Shown in pieces: positions 1 through 6,926 of a stretch of 10,284 nucleotides of DNA. Position numbers and translations under genes: made by a program. The notes beneath the pieces are model-generated. The model ran no database searches and was not told where the DNA came from. It was given only the letters and a program-made list of their open reading frames with translations. The stretch is taken from positions 1-10,284 of the forward strand of contig JAPKAJ010000069.1 of NCBI GenBank assembly GCA_028825345.1. Reading direction: 5' to 3'. Position 1 is the stretch's first letter, and each line of letters starts with the position of its first letter. The DNA comes from Arenicellales bacterium (lineage in GTDB: Bacteria; Pseudomonadota; Gammaproteobacteria; Arenicellales; UBA868).

Positions 1-618
1 TGATCAGGGACATGAGATCGGCCACCATGGATATCTGCATGAGAACCCGCTGGAATTCAACCGAGATGCGCAAGCCTTACTGCTCGACAAGGGAATCGAT
101 ATCATTCAGCAATCAACTGGAGTTGCTCCTGTCGGATACCGCGCGCCGCTATATAACTACACCAACGACACTACAGATTTACTGATCGAACGAGGTTTTA
201 AGTACGATGCCTCGTTGATGGGAGACGACATCCCGTATATCCTTAGATCACAAGGAAAACCTCATTGAATTACCCAGCCACTGGGGATGCGATGACTGGC
301 CACCCTTTGCCCATGTACCCGACCTGGACTATCAAATGCCAGTGCGATCTCCCTCGGCCGGGTTAAGTGCGTTTATCGAGGAGTTTGAAGCAGCCTATCG
401 ATGGGGATGCCTTTTCATTCCAGTTTGGCATCCATTTGTGACGGGCTGCCTTGCAAGATGGAGTGCGGTCGAAGACTGGCTTTGTACTTTGGTCGCCCGT
501 GGAGATAATGTTTGCGCCGATGTGTGAAATAGCAGCTCATATTCAACAAATCTGGGATACTGGAACCCACACCCCGCGAATCGATACTCTGCCCTACTAC
601 AAGGGTCCGGTAAGTTAA
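1..618 (+). pseudogene. Polysaccharide deacetylase family gene, 3' part, broken by two frame changes
   Basis: This is the C-terminal part of a NodB-fold deacetylase; its 5' end lies before the window. The first segment (bases 2-268) reads DQGHEIGHHGYLHENP, the H-rich metal-site motif of the family, then GYRAPLYNYT, a typical later motif. It hits TGA at 266-268. The homologous reading resumes one base over at about 261 (LIELPSHWG, DDWPPF) and runs to TGA at 525-527. It then resumes one more base over at about 508 (MFAPMCEIAAHIQQIWD) and ends at TAA 616-618. Each break fits one extra base (or two lost), near AAAAC at 256-260 and TAATG at 506-510. Members of this family hydrolyse N-acyl groups or, in PuuE-type members, act on allantoin-like amides. 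With the amidohydrolase downstream, an amide or ureide substrate is possible, but that is inference. The sequence is either a decaying gene or contains two indel errors. Confidence 0.8.
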
Positions 619-708
619 GTGTGCTGTGATGCATCCCATGGCTAGCCCGTAACAAAATCGCTCTGAGTCATTTTTAGTGACCGAAAGAACCATGAATCGA
701 CCCAAATT

Positions 709-1992
709 ATGTTAGATCTGATTATAAGAAACGCGAGCATCCCTGATGAACCGGCACTTTTGGATATTGCCTGTCGCGAAGGCCGCATCGTCGAACGCGC
801 TGCGCATATTGATGGCCAGGCCGAGACCGAGATTGACGCCAAAGGCTACCTTGTCAGTCCGCCTTTCGTCGACAGTCATTTCCATATGGATTCAACCCTG
901 ACCTATGGCAGACCCCGAGTCAACGAGAGCGGCACGCTGCTCGAAGGTATCCGCTTGTGGGGGGAATTGAAATCAACCTTGTCATCAGACGATTTCGAAC
1001 AGCGTGCACTCATGCTCTGTCGTTGGGCCGTCGCTAAGGGTAATCTTGCAATCCGCTCCCATGTCGATATCAGCGATCCCTCACTGACGGCAGCTCACGT
1101 ATTGCTCTCAGTTAAAGAGAAAGTCAAACCCTGGCTGGATCTTCAATTGGTGGCTTTTCCTCAGGACGGGTTGTATAGACACCCCGATGCCCAAAAGCAA
1201 CTAGAGCAATCACTCGATCTGGGCATCGACGTTGTCGGCGGTATTCCCCACTTTGAGCGAAGTTATGAGGAAGGGCGTCAATCAGTAGAGGCGTTGTGCC
1301 GCATAGCTGCTGACCGCGGTTTAATGGTTGATATGCATTGCGACGAAACCGATGACCCCTCATCGCGCCATATCGAAACCCTCGCATCCACTTCAATACA
1401 ACTTGGAATGCACGGACGGGTCAGCGGCTCCCACCTGACCTCCATGCATTCTATGGATGACTATTTCGCCGATAAACTGCTGGGATTAATGCACGAAGCG
1501 CAGATCAATGCAATCGCCTGCCCGCTGATCAACATTACCCTGCAAGGACGTAAAGATACCTACCCGAAACGTCGCGGGATGACGCGAGTAAAAGAGATGG
1601 TCGATAAGGGAATCAACTGTTCGTTTGGCCACGACTGTGTCATGGACCCCTGGTATGCCGCGGGCAGCCACGACATGCTCGAAGTCGCTCATATGGGGCT
1701 CCATGTGGCGCAGATGACTGGAACCGCCCAAGCGCGTAGCGTCTACGATGCGATAACTGTTAACCCCGCCAGAGCGCTGAATCTTGTCAATTATGGCCTT
1801 AGTGTTGGGTGCAATGCCGACATGGTAATCCTGCAGGCTGCAGGCCCCATTGAGGCAATCCGTTTGCGGGCCACTCGGCTTTTTGTGATTCGCCGGGGCA
1901 AGATCATCAGCAAAACGCCGGCGGTAAAAAGTGAAGTCGAGATGCTGGGTGCAACCCAGCAAATAACTTTTGCCCAAACTGAGATCCCCTGA
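709..1992 (+). CDS. Cytosine deaminase-family amidohydrolase (CodA-like)
   Basis: The 427-residue protein has the same length as E. coli CodA and resembles it from end to end. It is a metal-dependent TIM-barrel hydrolase that would remove an amino group or open an amide in a small heterocycle in the cytoplasm. Visible in order: SHFHMD (H57, H59), RVNESGTLLEGI, HVDISD, AFPQDG (Q152), GGIPHFE, MHCDE (H210, E213), SHLTSMHS (H242), LQGRKDTYPKRRG and GHDCVMDPWY (D309). These match the metal ligands and catalytic residues of CodA. CodA has a second Asp (HDD, D314) where this protein has C310, so the substrate may not be cytosine. ATG 709 is the only usable start after an in-frame TAG at about 672, but no good Shine-Dalgarno precedes it. 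It lies 90 bases after the broken deacetylase and converges on the aminotransferase gene with a 21-base gap. Family assignment is firm; substrate unknown (isoguanine, creatinine and triazine-type compounds are handled by relatives). Confidence 0.88.
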   Translation: MLDLIIRNASIPDEPALLDIACREGRIVERAAHIDGQAETEIDAKGYLVSPPFVDSHFHMDSTLTYGRPRVNESGTLLEGIRLWGELKSTLSSDDFEQRALMLCRWAVAKGNLAIRSHVDISDPSLTAAHVLLSVKEKVKPWLDLQLVAFPQDGLYRHPDAQKQLEQSLDLGIDVVGGIPHFERSYEEGRQSVEALCRIAADRGLMVDMHCDETDDPSSRHIETLASTSIQLGMHGRVSGSHLTSMHSMDDYFADKLLGLMHEAQINAIACPLINITLQGRKDTYPKRRGMTRVKEMVDKGINCSFGHDCVMDPWYAAGSHDMLEVAHMGLHVAQMTGTAQARSVYDAITVNPARALNLVNYGLSVGCNADMVILQAAGPIEAIRLRATRLFVIRRGKIISKTPAVKSEVEMLGATQQITFAQTEIP

Positions 1993-2013
1993 CATTGGGG
2001 CGCGAGCGAAAGA

Positions 2014-3240
2014 TCAACCTGCCGGCTGGCCCTTTGCCTCGCAAATTTTTTCAACTGCCTTTTGCAGGCGCGCAAGTCCCTGATCTATATCGTCTTTTGG
2101 AATAATGAGTGAAGGTGCCACACGCAGCACGTTGGCGCCAGCGACCAGAACAAATAATCCTTCATTTTGAGCCGCCTGCATAAAATCCCGGGCTCTGCCG
2201 GTCCATGGCTCAGCGAGCACACAGCCCATCAGTAATCCCATGCCTCGAACCTGCTCAAATACCCCGTATTGCTGACCAATCGCGAGTATTCCCGCCTCAA
2301 GGCGTTCGCGTCGCTCGCTAACCCCGGTTAACACGGCCGGAGCACTAACAATATCCAGGACCGCATTAGCCACTGCGCACCCCATCGGGTTGCCGCCCCA
2401 GGTGCTGCCGTGGGTGCCGACACCTAGTGACGCCGCTACTTTATCGCTCGACAAAGTAGCGGCAATTGGAAAGCCGCCGCCCAGCGCCTTCGCCGTGGTT
2501 AAAAGATCGGGGATGACATTGAATGCCTGGTAGGCATACAACGATCCGGTTCGGCCAACACCCGTCTGAACTTCGTCCAGGATCATCAGCGCCTGATGCT
2601 CATCGCATAGGCTCCGTATGCGTTCGAGGAATTCTGTTTCAGCGGCTATTACCCCGCCCTCCCCTTGTACCGGCTCGACAATAACCGCGCAAACATCGCT
2701 GTCAAAGGCCTCTTCAAGCGCATCTATGTCATTGAAAGGTAGATGCTGAATCCCACCAGGCAAGGGTCCAAAACCCTGCCGGTAATTGGGCTGCCCACCC
2801 GCCGTGACGGTAAAAAGCGTGCGCCCATGAAAGGCGTTTTCAAAGGACAGGATTCGAGACTTTTTCTCGCCATGATGATCAAAGGCATAACGCCGGGCAA
2901 GTTTCAATGCCGCCTCGTTGGCCTCGGCTCCAGAGTTGGAAAAAAATACCTTATCTGCAAACGTTAATGCCACAAGTTTTTTTGCCAGCAATAGTGCCGG
3001 TTCCGTGACCAGGATATTGGAAGTGTGCCAAAGCTTGTTAGCCTGTTCCGTGAGGGCCTCAACCAGCGCAGGATGGGCATGGCCCAGGGCGTTTACGGCG
3101 ATCCCGGCTGCGAAATCAATGTACTCCCGCCCGGCCTGATCCCATAGTCGAGATCCAGATCCCCGGACCGGAATCATCTGCGCAGGCGCGTAGTTCGGCA
3201 TCATATATGTGTCGTACCAGCCTCGCTCAATGCTGCTCAT
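2014..3240 (-). CDS. argD: Acetylornithine/succinylornithine aminotransferase
   Basis: This 408-residue class III PLP-dependent aminotransferase transfers an amino group between N-acetylornithine (or succinylornithine) and 2-oxoglutarate. It serves arginine synthesis, and in some gammaproteobacteria also arginine breakdown (AstC). Visible: PVRGSGSRLWDQAGREYIDF (25-44), GIAVNALGHAHP (46-57), FFSNSGAEANEAALKLARRY (99-118), FHGRT (137-141), VEPVQGEGG (188-196), LDEVQTGVGRTG (221-232, D222 contacting the PLP ring), TTAKALGGGFP with the Schiff-base lysine K251, and THGSTWGGNP (277-286). The N-terminus (DTYMMPNYAPAQMIPVRG) is close to E. coli AstC. No other arginine-degradation (ast) genes are next to it, so the biosynthetic role is the safer reading and dual use is possible. 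The start is supported by a good ribosome binding site. It is divergent from metC and convergent with the amidohydrolase. Confidence 0.93.
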   Translation of the reverse strand: MSSIERGWYDTYMMPNYAPAQMIPVRGSGSRLWDQAGREYIDFAAGIAVNALGHAHPALVEALTEQANKLWHTSNILVTEPALLLAKKLVALTFADKVFFSNSGAEANEAALKLARRYAFDHHGEKKSRILSFENAFHGRTLFTVTAGGQPNYRQGFGPLPGGIQHLPFNDIDALEEAFDSDVCAVIVEPVQGEGGVIAAETEFLERIRSLCDEHQALMILDEVQTGVGRTGSLYAYQAFNVIPDLLTTAKALGGGFPIAATLSSDKVAASLGVGTHGSTWGGNPMGCAVANAVLDIVSAPAVLTGVSERRERLEAGILAIGQQYGVFEQVRGMGLLMGCVLAEPWTGRARDFMQAAQNEGLFVLVAGANVLRVAPSLIIPKDDIDQGLARLQKAVEKICEAKGQPAG

Positions 3241-3247
3241 TGATCAA

Positions 3248-3254
3248 TCCTTCC
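3248..3254 (-). promoter_or_regulatory. Ribosome binding site of argD
   Basis: Read on the - strand this is GGAAGGA, ending 7 bases before the ATG at 3240. It fits the Shine-Dalgarno consensus and fixes the aminotransferase start. Confidence 0.65.
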
Positions 3255-3278
3255 ATGCCTTTAAGAAAATGACCTTTG

Positions 3279-3284
3279 ATTCTA
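3279..3284 (-). promoter_or_regulatory. Possible -10 element for argD
   Basis: On the - strand this reads TAGAAT, five of six matches to TATAAT, about 39 bases before the start codon. No convincing -35 hexamer sits 16-18 bases upstream, so this is only a candidate. Confidence 0.2.
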
Positions 3285-3329
3285 ACCACGACACGACGAA
3301 AACTCACCATCCGAAGATCTTTCTGACCT

Positions 3330-3352
3330 TGCGCCTTTAAACCCACGGCGCA
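3330..3352. repeat. 6-bp inverted repeat (hairpin) between argD and metC
   Basis: Arms TGCGCC (3330-3335) and GGCGCA (3347-3352) are perfectly complementary around an 11-base loop. No T-run follows on either strand, so it does not look like a terminator. It could be a structure in a leader transcript or chance. Confidence 0.3.
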
Positions 3353-3400
3353 TCAGACTGATTTGAAACACCGATACAGGCGACCCCAATGTCACTTTTC

Positions 3401-3436
3401 GATCGAGTTCCGGTTTGATGACGATACCACTCGATC
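3401..3436. repeat. 8-bp inverted repeat upstream of metC, operator-like
   Basis: Arms GATCGAGT (3401-3408) and ACTCGATC (3429-3436) are perfect inverted copies separated by 20 bases, so the arm centres are 28 bases apart. The right arm ends 14 bases before a candidate extended -10 element and covers where a -35 would lie. That arrangement suits binding of a dimeric regulator to a split site, but no protein is identified. Confidence 0.35.
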
Positions 3437-3443
3437 AGGCCTT

Positions 3444-3449
3444 AGGAGG
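3444..3449 (+). promoter_or_regulatory. Perfect AGGAGG Shine-Dalgarno-like sequence before a short reading frame
   Basis: AGGAGG lies 8 bases before ATG 3458. That ATG opens a 78-codon frame ending at 3694, which overlaps the first 158 bases of metC in another frame. The peptide resembles nothing I recognise. It may be a translated upstream frame affecting metC, or the match may be chance, because the same bases overlap a possible promoter. Confidence 0.3.
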
Positions 3450-3450
3450 T

Positions 3451-3459
3451 TGCTAGAAT
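3451..3459 (+). promoter_or_regulatory. Candidate extended -10 promoter element for metC
   Basis: TGCTAGAAT matches the extended -10 pattern TGnTATAAT except for one base. At 17-base spacing the -35 position holds TCGATC, a poor match, which extended -10 promoters tolerate. Transcription would start near 3466 and give a leader of about 70 bases before metC. This reading excludes use of the AGGAGG at 3444 from the same transcript, because the site would lie upstream of the start point. Confidence 0.3.
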
Positions 3460-3536
3460 GCGTGTGCCCGTGATGACGATTTACTGCTACGGGTCCAACG
3501 GCGTGTCCCAACTATCTATATTGCAAACGGCCTTGT

Positions 3537-4733
3537 ATGAAAAAAGAAACCTCTTCCGCTATTCGCGCAGATGCTACCCGGGCGATCATTTCCGGGCGCT
3601 CGTCTTTCAGTCATCACGGTGTCGTCAATACGCCGGTCTATCATGCCTCGACAATTCTGCACCCCAATGTCGAGTCATTCGAAAAACGCCATGACTCCAA
3701 AACCGGTGATCGACGAAAAGTCATCTATGGCTTACTAGGCACTCCCACCAGTTTCGATCTGGAAGAAGCGATTGCAGACCTTGAAGGGGGGTACGATGCA
3801 CTCCTCACCCCGTCTGGATTAGCCGCAATCAATATCGCCTTGCTGGCATTTTTGCGCCCCGGGGACCACATACTGGTAGCGGATTCGGTTTATGCATGGA
3901 CTCGATCCTTTAGCGATCAGATGTTGTCGGATCTGGGTGTTGAAGTTCAGTACTACAACCCCTTAGTTGGTGCAGATATCGCATCGCTTATCCGTCCTAG
4001 TACACGAGTGATTTTTCTGGAATCACCCGGCTCATACACCTTTGAGGTGCAGGATATTCCTGCGATCACTGAGGTCGCACGGAAGCATCAGGTAACCACC
4101 ATCCTCGATAACACCTGGGCAACACCACTATTTTTCAAATCATTTGAGCACGGAGTTGATGTATCTGTCCACGCGGCCACTAAATACTTATCTGGCCATA
4201 GCGACGTCATGATGGGAGCAATCGTCTGCAACGAGGCCTCCTGGGAGGCTGTACACCGTACCCACAAGTTGTTCGGCCAATGTGTCGGACCAGACGATGC
4301 CTACGCCACGCTGCGCAGTGTACGAACCCTGCCAACGCGGCTGCGGGCACATCAGGAGCAAGGAATCGCACTTGCCACTTGGCTTGCAGGCCGTGACGAA
4401 GTCGCCGAGGTGTTACACCCCGCGCTCCCGAGTCATCCCGGACACAAGATATGGCAACGTGATTTTCTCGGAGCATCTGGCCTTTTCAGTATTGTCCTCA
4501 AACCTCAACCTCGCCAAGCAGTCCTGGATATGGTCAACAACCTCGAGCTTTTTGGGATAGGGGCCAGTTGGGGAGGTTATGAAAGTCTGCTGATCCCTGT
4601 GTATCCTGAAAAGCACCGCAGTGCCGTTCCGTGGAACTCATCGGGTCAACTCTTGCGCATTCACGCGGGACTCGAATCGCTCGATGATCTTATCGTTGAT
4701 CTTGAGGCAGGTTTGGGCCAGCTTAGCGCGTGA
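3537..4733 (+). CDS. metC: Cystathionine beta-lyase
   Basis: A 398-residue Cys/Met-metabolism PLP enzyme, about the family's usual length. It cleaves cystathionine to homocysteine, ammonia and pyruvate in methionine synthesis. Visible: YGLLGTPTSFDLEEAIADLEGG (from Y64), LTPSGLAA (90-97), DSVYAWTR with Y119, FLESPGSYTFEVQDIP (160-174), LDNTWATP with D191, HAATKYLSGHSD with the PLP lysine K216, GPDDAYATLRSVRTLPTRL, ASWGGYESL (343-351) and RIHAGLE (374-380). LESPGS, TKYLSGHSD and SWGGYESL favour MetC over cystathionine gamma-synthase or gamma-lyase. Substrate choice within this family is still hard to read from sequence. ATG 3537 is the only in-frame start after TGA at 3474-3476 and agrees with the MetC N-terminus, but it has no Shine-Dalgarno. 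The upstream region holds possible regulatory sites. A HugZ-like gene follows after 33 bases and is probably cotranscribed. Confidence 0.88.
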   Translation: MKKETSSAIRADATRAIISGRSSFSHHGVVNTPVYHASTILHPNVESFEKRHDSKTGDRRKVIYGLLGTPTSFDLEEAIADLEGGYDALLTPSGLAAINIALLAFLRPGDHILVADSVYAWTRSFSDQMLSDLGVEVQYYNPLVGADIASLIRPSTRVIFLESPGSYTFEVQDIPAITEVARKHQVTTILDNTWATPLFFKSFEHGVDVSVHAATKYLSGHSDVMMGAIVCNEASWEAVHRTHKLFGQCVGPDDAYATLRSVRTLPTRLRAHQEQGIALATWLAGRDEVAEVLHPALPSHPGHKIWQRDFLGASGLFSIVLKPQPRQAVLDMVNNLELFGIGASWGGYESLLIPVYPEKHRSAVPWNSSGQLLRIHAGLESLDDLIVDLEAGLGQLSA

Positions 4734-4766
4734 ATTTGTTTGGCTCTGTAATCCAAGTTGACACCG

Positions 4767-5273
4767 ATGCCCCTGGACGAGACGCTGAAACCCGAGTGTG
4801 AAACCTTTCTTTCACAGTTTCGCTCACTCCTGCTCGGCACGCTCAACACCGAAGAGGAAGTGGATTTGAGTTACGCGCCGTTTGTCGATTATCACGACTC
4901 TTTTTTCATTCTGACCAGCCAATTGTCTTCGCATACCGCCAACCTTGAACAGCGCGGTAGCGCCACAGTCTTTTTCATCGAAGATGAATCCGCTTGTGAC
5001 GAGATCTACGCCCGGCGTAGGTTGAATTTTCATTGCCAGGCCCTGGTCCATAGCCGAGACAGCGATACCTGGCAAACTCTTACTCCGCTGTTTTGTGAAC
5101 GTTTTGGCCAGATCATCGAAACATTGACCTCTTTGCCAGATTTCCAGTTGTTTCAACTGACCCCATCCAGTGGTCGCTGGGTAAAGGGTTTTGGAAAAGC
5201 CTTTGATTTTTGTGGGCGAATCGAACGCGATGCTATCCACTTAAATCCCAGCAAAAGCCAGGACTCAGGCTAA
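4767..5273 (+). CDS. HugZ-like pyridoxamine 5'-phosphate oxidase-fold protein
   Basis: A 168-residue protein of the split-barrel flavin/heme-binding fold. Family hallmarks from the ATG: LLLGTLN (21-27), SYAPFVDY (35-42), FFILTSQLSSHTANL (46-60), ATVFFIEDE (66-74), IYARRRLNFHC (80-90) and, near the end, SSGRWVKGFGKAFDF (134-148). This pattern is that of the HugZ group, some members of which break down heme for iron, while others have unknown roles. The protein is shorter than full HugZ proteins, and whether the heme-binding C-terminal histidines are present cannot be judged here. TTG at 4758 would add three residues; I prefer ATG 4767. Neither start has a clear Shine-Dalgarno, so reinitiation after metC, 33 bases upstream, is plausible. 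Its TAA overlaps the rluB stop codon on the other strand by four bases. Confidence 0.72.
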   Translation: MPLDETLKPECETFLSQFRSLLLGTLNTEEEVDLSYAPFVDYHDSFFILTSQLSSHTANLEQRGSATVFFIEDESACDEIYARRRLNFHCQALVHSRDSDTWQTLTPLFCERFGQIIETLTSLPDFQLFQLTPSSGRWVKGFGKAFDFCGRIERDAIHLNPSKSQDSG

Positions 5274-6145
5274 CTGTCGTTCCTGCGACTGACAGGCCGC
5301 TTGCGTTTTACCCGGGTGGTGCGACTTGTTTTAGCCTTATCGTTGAGTGCGGCCCGCGCTGAAGCAGGTGAGGAGCGCAATGACTTGCTGCGGGGCGTGC
5401 CGCGCGCCCTCTTCATTCCTGCGAGGCGATAAAGACCATCGTGTTGTGACAACTGAAGCTCCAGATGCTGGCCACTTTTCAACTCGCGGCTCAGCAGGAA
5501 CGAACCGTAACGCACCCTCACCAGGCGGCTGACTGTGCAACCCACGCTCTCCCACATGCGCCGAACTTCACGGTAGCGCCCTTCTTTGAGGACCACGGTA
5601 TGCCAGTGATTGGCACCACTGCCAGATTGCGTGCGAATTGACTCAAACCGGCACAACTGGCCGCCCAGAAGAATGCCTTCACTCAAACGACGCAAGTCAG
5701 CCGGATTCACCTGACCACGGACCCGACAGCGGTACTCTCGCTCGATCTCCTGGGAGGGGTGCATCAAACGATGCGCCAGTTCTCCATCGGTGGTAAACAG
5801 CATAAGGCCCGAGGTATTAAAGTCCAACCGCCCAACCGAAACCCAACGCTGCCCGCGAAGCTTGGGCAGCCCATCAAAAACCGTTGGCCTGCCTTGCGGA
5901 TCCTGCCGGGAACAAATCTGGCCCACCGGTTTATGATAAAGCAGTGCCCGCGAGCTGCCCGGCGAAGCGGTGTTCAACTGAATCCTTCGACCATCGACGA
6001 GCACACGGGACTGGGCGCTGACCTGTTGCCCAATTACCGCCACTTTTCCGTCAACCTCAACCCGGCCATGACGAATCCAGTCTTCGATCTCCCGCCTCGA
6101 ACCCAATCCGGCGTGGGCGAGCATCTTCTGGATTCGTTCAGCCAA
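5270..6145 (-). CDS. rluB: 23S rRNA pseudouridine synthase (RluB-type)
   Basis: A 291-residue RsuA/RluB-family enzyme that converts a uridine of 23S rRNA (U2605 in E. coli numbering) to pseudouridine during large-subunit maturation. An S4 RNA-binding domain comes first (ERIQKMLAHAGLGSRREIED, 3-22, through about residue 60). The catalytic core follows, with HKPVGQICSRQDPQGRPTVFD (71-91), GRLDFNTSGLMLFTTDGEL carrying the catalytic aspartate D108, REYRCRVRG and EGRYREVRRMWESVG (188-202). Residues about 244-291 form a Lys/Arg-rich tail likely to bind RNA. The start must be TTG 6145: it gives the family N-terminus, and the frame is closed by TGA at 6173-6175 with no ATG or GTG between. The gene overlaps the end of scpB by eight bases and is the last gene of the trpS-scpAB-rluB unit. 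RluB is preferred over RluE/RluF/RsuA because of the scpB neighbour and the basic tail. Confidence 0.9.
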   Translation of the reverse strand: MAERIQKMLAHAGLGSRREIEDWIRHGRVEVDGKVAVIGQQVSAQSRVLVDGRRIQLNTASPGSSRALLYHKPVGQICSRQDPQGRPTVFDGLPKLRGQRWVSVGRLDFNTSGLMLFTTDGELAHRLMHPSQEIEREYRCRVRGQVNPADLRRLSEGILLGGQLCRFESIRTQSGSGANHWHTVVLKEGRYREVRRMWESVGCTVSRLVRVRYGSFLLSRELKSGQHLELQLSQHDGLYRLAGMKRARGTPRSKSLRSSPASARAALNDKAKTSRTTRVKRKRPVSRRNDS

Positions 6146-6926
6146 TCTCGTGACTTGAGGCGACCCGTGAGATCAGATCTTCCTCGCCAGGGTCGCCAAT
6201 GGGTTCGGCCCTGCTCGCTTCGGTTTCAGTTTCAGTTTCAGTTTCAACAGGCGACTGGGTGTGATCCGTTTCTGGCGACTCTTCAACCGATGCTTGATCG
6301 GCCGTGGCATCCGGATCGCCATCTCCGCTGGGCTCACCAACGGGTGCCGCGATGGGCGCCGGCATCTCTATGCCCAGCTCGCGAGCAATATCGGCCAGTT
6401 CCCGCTCATCTTCGAGGTTAGGTAACGACGTCAAAGACGGCAGCCCAAAATATTCCAAAAAAGCCGAGGTAGTGACATACAGCGCTGGATGTCCAGGCAC
6501 CTCACGAGTGCCGGACTGACGCACCCACTCCCGGTCAAGCAAAGAGCGCATGATTTCGGTCGTTACCGTGACTCCGCGTATATCCTCGATATCACCCCGG
6601 GTAACCGGCTGCCGATAAGCAATAATCGCGAGGGTTTCCAATAGAGCTCGAGAGTACCGGGGCGGCCGGCTCTCCCGCAGCGTACGCAAAGCCGAGGCGT
6701 ACGGGGCACGAGTCTGAAAACGAAAGCCGCCCGCCACCTCAACAAGTTCAACCCCTCGGTTAGAGTAGTGACTTCTGAGTTGCTCTAATGACGACCGTAT
6801 CTCATCGGCTCGCTCGCGGCTGGCCTGACCCGGGAAAAGGGTCTGCAAATCGCGGATAGCCAAGGGACGCTCGGCCGAGAACAAGGCCGCCTCTACGGTA
6901 TGAATAATTTCGTTCTTATCGTTCAT
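6138..6926 (-). CDS. scpB: Segregation and condensation protein B (ScpB)
   Basis: The 262-residue protein is the winged-helix dimer subunit that binds ScpA and, with an SMC ATPase, helps condense and segregate the chromosome. Residues 7-90 form the first winged-helix region (HTVEAALFSAERPLAIRDL; GFRFQTRAPYA). The second is about 91-170, with YSRALLETLAIIAYRQPVTRGDIEDIRGV (91-119) as the clearest family motif, then LLDREWVRQSGTREVPGHPALY and FLEYFGLPSLTSLPNL. After about residue 185 comes an acidic, Pro/Thr/Glu-rich tail with ETETETETE at 228-236, encoded by a DNA hexamer repeat. The tail is longer than in Bacillus ScpB (about 200 residues in all), but such extensions occur in gammaproteobacteria. 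The ATG overlaps the scpA stop (ATGA), and an AAGAG precedes it, so coupling to scpA is expected. Confidence 0.92.
   Translation of the reverse strand: MNDKNEIIHTVEAALFSAERPLAIRDLQTLFPGQASRERADEIRSSLEQLRSHYSNRGVELVEVAGGFRFQTRAPYASALRTLRESRPPRYSRALLETLAIIAYRQPVTRGDIEDIRGVTVTTEIMRSLLDREWVRQSGTREVPGHPALYVTTSAFLEYFGLPSLTSLPNLEDERELADIARELGIEMPAPIAAPVGEPSGDGDPDATADQASVEESPETDHTQSPVETETETETEASRAEPIGDPGEEDLISRVASSHEIG
6223..6246. repeat. Tandem hexamer repeat inside scpB
   Basis: Four perfect copies of GTTTCA on the + strand (TGAAAC on the coding strand) encode alternating Glu-Thr in the acidic ScpB tail. Because the unit is six bases, changes in copy number keep the reading frame. Confidence 0.9.

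Noticed and set aside
1486..1995. A 169-codon open frame on the - strand
   Set aside because: It is antisense to the amidohydrolase, whose catalytic motifs run through the same bases.
1993..2013. Two-way terminator between the amidohydrolase and argD
   Set aside because: The 21 bases hold no clear stem with a T-run or A-run.
3330..3352. Hairpin considered as a transcription terminator
   Set aside because: There is no T-run after it on either strand, and no gene ends there; both neighbours start and move away from it.
3300..3536. SAM riboswitch, MetJ box or ArgR box before metC/argD
   Set aside because: No AGACGTCT-like tandem sites, no ArgR-type palindrome and no recognisable riboswitch core were found by eye.
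5759..6421. A 220-codon open frame on the + strand
   Set aside because: It lies antisense to rluB and scpB, both clearly identified, and its Pro/Arg-rich translation resembles no family.
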